Of a stretch of DNA of 64,000 nt, positions 61,551 through 64,000 are shown one piece after another. How positions within the stretch are numbered: position 1 is the stretch's first letter; every line of letters begins with the position of its first letter. Origin of the DNA: Roseivirga sp. 4D4 (GTDB taxonomy: Bacteria > Bacteroidota > Bacteroidia > Cytophagales > Cyclobacteriaceae); assembly GCF_001747095.1 (NCBI RefSeq), contig NZ_MDGP01000001.1:789001-853000 (forward strand). The letters are read 5' to 3'. The notes under the pieces are model-generated. The model was not told the origin of the DNA. It was given only the letters and a program-made list of their open reading frames with translations, and did no database searches. Made by a program: the position numbers and the translations under genes.

Positions 61551-61742
61551 TTATGCAACCTTTACATCTACAGCGTTTAAGCCTTTTCTACCTTCCTTGA
61601 GATCAAAAGTCACTGTGTCGCCTTCACGAACTTCATCGATAAGACCTGACACGTGCACAAAGTACTCTTTGTTGTCTTCGCTATCAGTGATAAAACCGAA
61701 GCCTTTTGAGTCATTGAAAAATTTTACTGTTCCTTCTTTCAT
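61551..61742 (-). CDS. Cold shock domain protein (CspA family)
   Basis: A 63-residue single CSD protein from ATG 61742 (MKEGTVKFFNDSKGFGF); an ATG at 61754 would add four residues. RNP1 is KGFGFI, RNP2 is YFVHVS. It binds single-stranded nucleic acid and acts as an RNA chaperone. The upstream 222-bp region has no gene; it contains a palindrome at 61810 and may hold the long leader usual for csp genes. The gene has its own terminator. Confidence 0.96.
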   Translation of the reverse strand: MKEGTVKFFNDSKGFGFITDSEDNKEYFVHVSGLIDEVREGDTVTFDLKEGRKGLNAVDVKVA

Positions 61743-61809
61743 TTTGTTATTCATTAATAATCGCGCAAGCTAGAGATAAAATTGGTCTTAACCTGCTGTT
61801 TTCCTAAAA

Positions 61810-61828
61810 GGTTGACTTTGTGTCAACC
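61810..61828. repeat. Perfect inverted repeat GGTTGAC-N5-GTCAACC upstream of csp
   Basis: Seven-bp arms with a five-base spacer, lying 68 bases before the csp ATG on the minus strand and 149 bases before the YfcC-family gene on the plus strand. It could be a leader hairpin of csp or an operator. Confidence 0.45.
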
Positions 61829-61976
61829 ACCATAACAACGAGTAGAAGTAATTATGGTTCAATTATTTACATGAATTTCAGGTTAAATTTTGGTTAAAGG
61901 AGGTTTTATGGCTTAGACTTCGAACTGTTTATGACTTTTCAACTTTTTCACTCCTTCAGCATAGAATCGGTATATT

Positions 61977-63485
61977 ATGAGCTTAAAGGCAATTATGAAG
62001 CGATTTAAGTTTCCATCTCCATTCACGGTTCTCTATATCATTATCATCCTCAGCGCATTGGCTACATGGCTCTTACCTGCAGGTAGTTTTGATACTTTGG
62101 CTTATGATTCGGATCAAAAAATATTTTTGGTATCGGGTAATACGGAAGCCCAATTACCGGCAAAACAAGAGATTTTGGACAGCCTTGGCCTAAATATGGA
62201 GCTTTCAAAATTTGAAGAAGGCAAGATTCGAAGGCCAATTTCTATTCCAAATACCTATAATGAACAGGAGTCTGTCCCTCAAGGGTTAAAGGAAATCCTG
62301 TTTGCACCGATCAAGGGAATTTATGAATCCATAGATATCATTCTGTTTGTATTGATCATTGGAGGGTTCATTGGTGTCTTTCAACATTCAGGTGCGCTGG
62401 ATAAAGGTGTAGGCCTATTGGCAAAACGTATGGAAGGCAGAGAAAAATGGCTCATCATTTCACTGATACTCCTCATCGCTTTGGGTGGAACCACCTTTGG
62501 TATGCAGGAGGAGACAATTGCTTTTTATCCCATTCTAGTGCCCATCTTCCTTGCCGCTGGATATGATTTGATAGTCCCAGTAGCCGCTGTATATGGTGGT
62601 TCATGTATCGGTTTGATGGGAGCTTTGATTAATCCCTTCGGAACGATCATCGCCTCTGATGCCGCTGGGGTTAGCTGGACTGAGGGTATTGAAAGCCGTA
62701 TTGCCATGTTGTTGCTTGGAGCCCTGGTCCTAATCTGGTACATCGTACGATATGCCGAACGGGTGAAGCAGAACCCAGAAACCTCGATTCTCTATGGACT
62801 AGGCGTAAAGAACCCGTTTCAGGATAGAGAAAAGTCAGCTGCGGAAGAGAAGATGACGACAGGAACCTGGGTGCTCTTAGTGCTCTTTGCCTTGACCTTT
62901 GTGGTAATGATCTATGGAGTTTCATCTTTGGGTTGGTGGTTCGAAGAAATGACTGCCTTGTTCCTGCTGGCAGCAATTATTCTGGGGATAGTGCAAAGAG
63001 CGACTGAAAGTGATTTTGTATCGGCCTTTGTAAATGGTGCCAAAGATCTTCTTGGTGTATCTCTGATTATTGGCGTTGCGCGAGGGATTACCATTGTCCT
63101 CAATGATGGTTTGATTTCGGGGACATTATTGGACGAAGCTTCAAACCTCGTATCAGGAACTTCGCCCTTGGTTTTTCTTCCCGTCTTGATGATCGTGTTT
63201 TTCGTTTTGGCATTCTTTATCAGTTCTTCTTCCGGATTAGCGCTTGTGAGTATGCCGATCATGGGAGCTTTGGGCGTGGTAGTAGGAGTGCCTACAGAGG
63301 AAATTGTTAATGCCTATCTCTTTGGCTTTGGCTTGATGCAGTTTATTACCCCTTCAGGCCTGATTCTGCCATCCCTGGCCATGGTCAATGTGCCTTATAA
63401 TATCTGGTTGAAATTCGTGGTCAAGCTTCTGGTACCACTCGCTGTACTTGGAGCTTTGATATTAATTGTTGGGTACTTGGTTTAG
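61977..63485 (+). CDS. YfcC family membrane transporter
   Basis: A 502-residue integral membrane protein of the YfcC/DcuC-related family. It opens PSPFTVLYIIIILSALATWLLPAG, has a periplasmic-side insertion (about 40-115), a conserved VLIIGGFIGVFQHSGALDKG, then EETIAFYPILVPIFLAAGYD, GLMGALINPFGTIIASDAAG and a closing FITPSGLILPSLAMVNVPYNIW. About 11-12 helices are expected. Relatives are thought to move amino acids, peptides or C4-dicarboxylates; substrate here is unknown. It is divergent from csp. Confidence 0.9.
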   Translation: MSLKAIMKRFKFPSPFTVLYIIIILSALATWLLPAGSFDTLAYDSDQKIFLVSGNTEAQLPAKQEILDSLGLNMELSKFEEGKIRRPISIPNTYNEQESVPQGLKEILFAPIKGIYESIDIILFVLIIGGFIGVFQHSGALDKGVGLLAKRMEGREKWLIISLILLIALGGTTFGMQEETIAFYPILVPIFLAAGYDLIVPVAAVYGGSCIGLMGALINPFGTIIASDAAGVSWTEGIESRIAMLLLGALVLIWYIVRYAERVKQNPETSILYGLGVKNPFQDREKSAAEEKMTTGTWVLLVLFALTFVVMIYGVSSLGWWFEEMTALFLLAAIILGIVQRATESDFVSAFVNGAKDLLGVSLIIGVARGITIVLNDGLISGTLLDEASNLVSGTSPLVFLPVLMIVFFVLAFFISSSSGLALVSMPIMGALGVVVGVPTEEIVNAYLFGFGLMQFITPSGLILPSLAMVNVPYNIWLKFVVKLLVPLAVLGALILIVGYLV

Positions 63486-63499
63486 TAGAAATGACAGGG

Positions 63500-63880
63500 T
63501 TACCAGTCGGTAATGTGCCCAATTTTTATGTTGACAATATCACCTGGTTCAAGCTGAATGGAATCCTTAAAAGTATAGTATCCAAGAAAACGACTAGAGA
63601 CTTCATATTTCCCTGATACTACATGACTGAAATCAAAGTTTCCTTCACCATTGGATGCCTGGCGATAAGTGTATTGTTGATTCATTAGAGTCACAACAGC
63701 ACCTTCAAGAACAAGTTTTTCCCTAACGTCAAAGACATTTCCAGTGACATTACTTGTGGTCGTGTCCATAGAACCAATTTTTGAGAAAATGAAAACAGGT
63801 CTATGCCTGTATCTCGGTTTTATCCCACAACCAAAGCAAACTAAAGCAATGACCGACACTTTTAACATTCTACTCACCAT
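63500..63880 (-). CDS. Small lipoprotein with carboxypeptidase-regulatory-like domain
   Basis: A 126-residue lipoprotein (ATG 63880; ATG 63868 is an alternative). Lipobox VCFGC gives the lipidated Cys. From about residue 44 it has a carboxypeptidase-regulatory-like fold: VTGNVFDVREKLVLEGAVVTLM, then RQASNGEGNFDFSHVVSGKYEVSSRFLGY (in part), the same domain as at the receptors' N-termini, here alone. Function unknown. The last 120 bases of the window, beyond its start, hold no gene I can support. Confidence 0.75.
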   Translation of the reverse strand: MVSRMLKVSVIALVCFGCGIKPRYRHRPVFIFSKIGSMDTTTSNVTGNVFDVREKLVLEGAVVTLMNQQYTYRQASNGEGNFDFSHVVSGKYEVSSRFLGYYTFKDSIQLEPGDIVNIKIGHITDW

Positions 63881-64000
63881 GTCAAAAGCCTTTAGCGCAT
63901 TCTCAAAAAGCTACTTTGCACCACCTTATCAGCAAACCGCTGTGTACTGACACATTCAAAAACCAGTTTTTGAGAAACCTCTCCAAATAAAGGATGGCCA

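Overview
The window looks like a chromosomal segment of a member of the Bacteroidota, most likely a marine Cytophagales relative (Roseivirga/Fulvivirga-like; the genus is an inference). The grounds are type IX secretion (T9SS) parts and a T9SS cargo protein, TonB-dependent receptors with N-terminal carboxypeptidase-regulatory domains, Bacteroidota-style -7 promoter boxes (TAnnTTTG), few Shine-Dalgarno sites, several GTG/TTG starts, a DUF3276/PUR protein and an ECF42-type sigma factor. I saw no rRNA, tRNA, insertion sequence, prophage or CRISPR array.

Layout. 0-6 kb: a partial avidin-like gene divergent from a STAND-type ATPase, an acyl-CoA reductase divergent from a ferredoxin, a DUF58 protein and a PUR-domain protein. 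6-12 kb: the GTPase YchF, a stand-alone Cas6-like protein with no CRISPR locus in view, a T9SS plug-domain protein, and an ECF sigma factor overlapping a membrane-anchored protein with a beta-barrel-like C-terminus. 12-18 kb: an ABC-F protein, a sorbosone-dehydrogenase-like lipoprotein, an orphan ABC ATPase and a PorE-like TPR/propeller/OmpA protein. 18-28 kb: mostly minus-strand genes including a tight set of phosphohexomutase, DinB, MurB, a small membrane protein, an MFS exporter and a dimethylargininase-like enzyme, then small hypothetical proteins and a pirin. 28-40 kb: a PD40 lipoprotein, then a minus-strand operon of three paralogous TonB-dependent receptors with an SGNH-fold lipoprotein whose catalytic blocks look degenerate. 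40-48 kb: a MogA-like protein, a DEAD-box helicase, a cyclophilin, and an M3 peptidase / MFS / ECF42 sigma / YCII operon. 48-53 kb: a 1388-residue T9SS cargo protein with four internal tandem repeats and a CHRD-like lipoprotein. 53-64 kb: TrpS, a DUF1573 protein, tandem PPK2 kinases, a TruC-like pseudouridine synthase, a YwbE protein, a small plug-like secreted protein, the three-gene proton-pumping transhydrogenase, a cold shock protein, a YfcC-family transporter and a small lipoprotein.

Most genes are housekeeping or envelope functions. The four least explained items are the orphan Cas6-like protein, the receptor operon built round a probable SGNH pseudoenzyme lipoprotein, the sigma/anti-sigma-barrel pair, and the avidin-like protein beside a STAND ATPase. 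All function calls come from reading motifs and general family knowledge; no database search was run.
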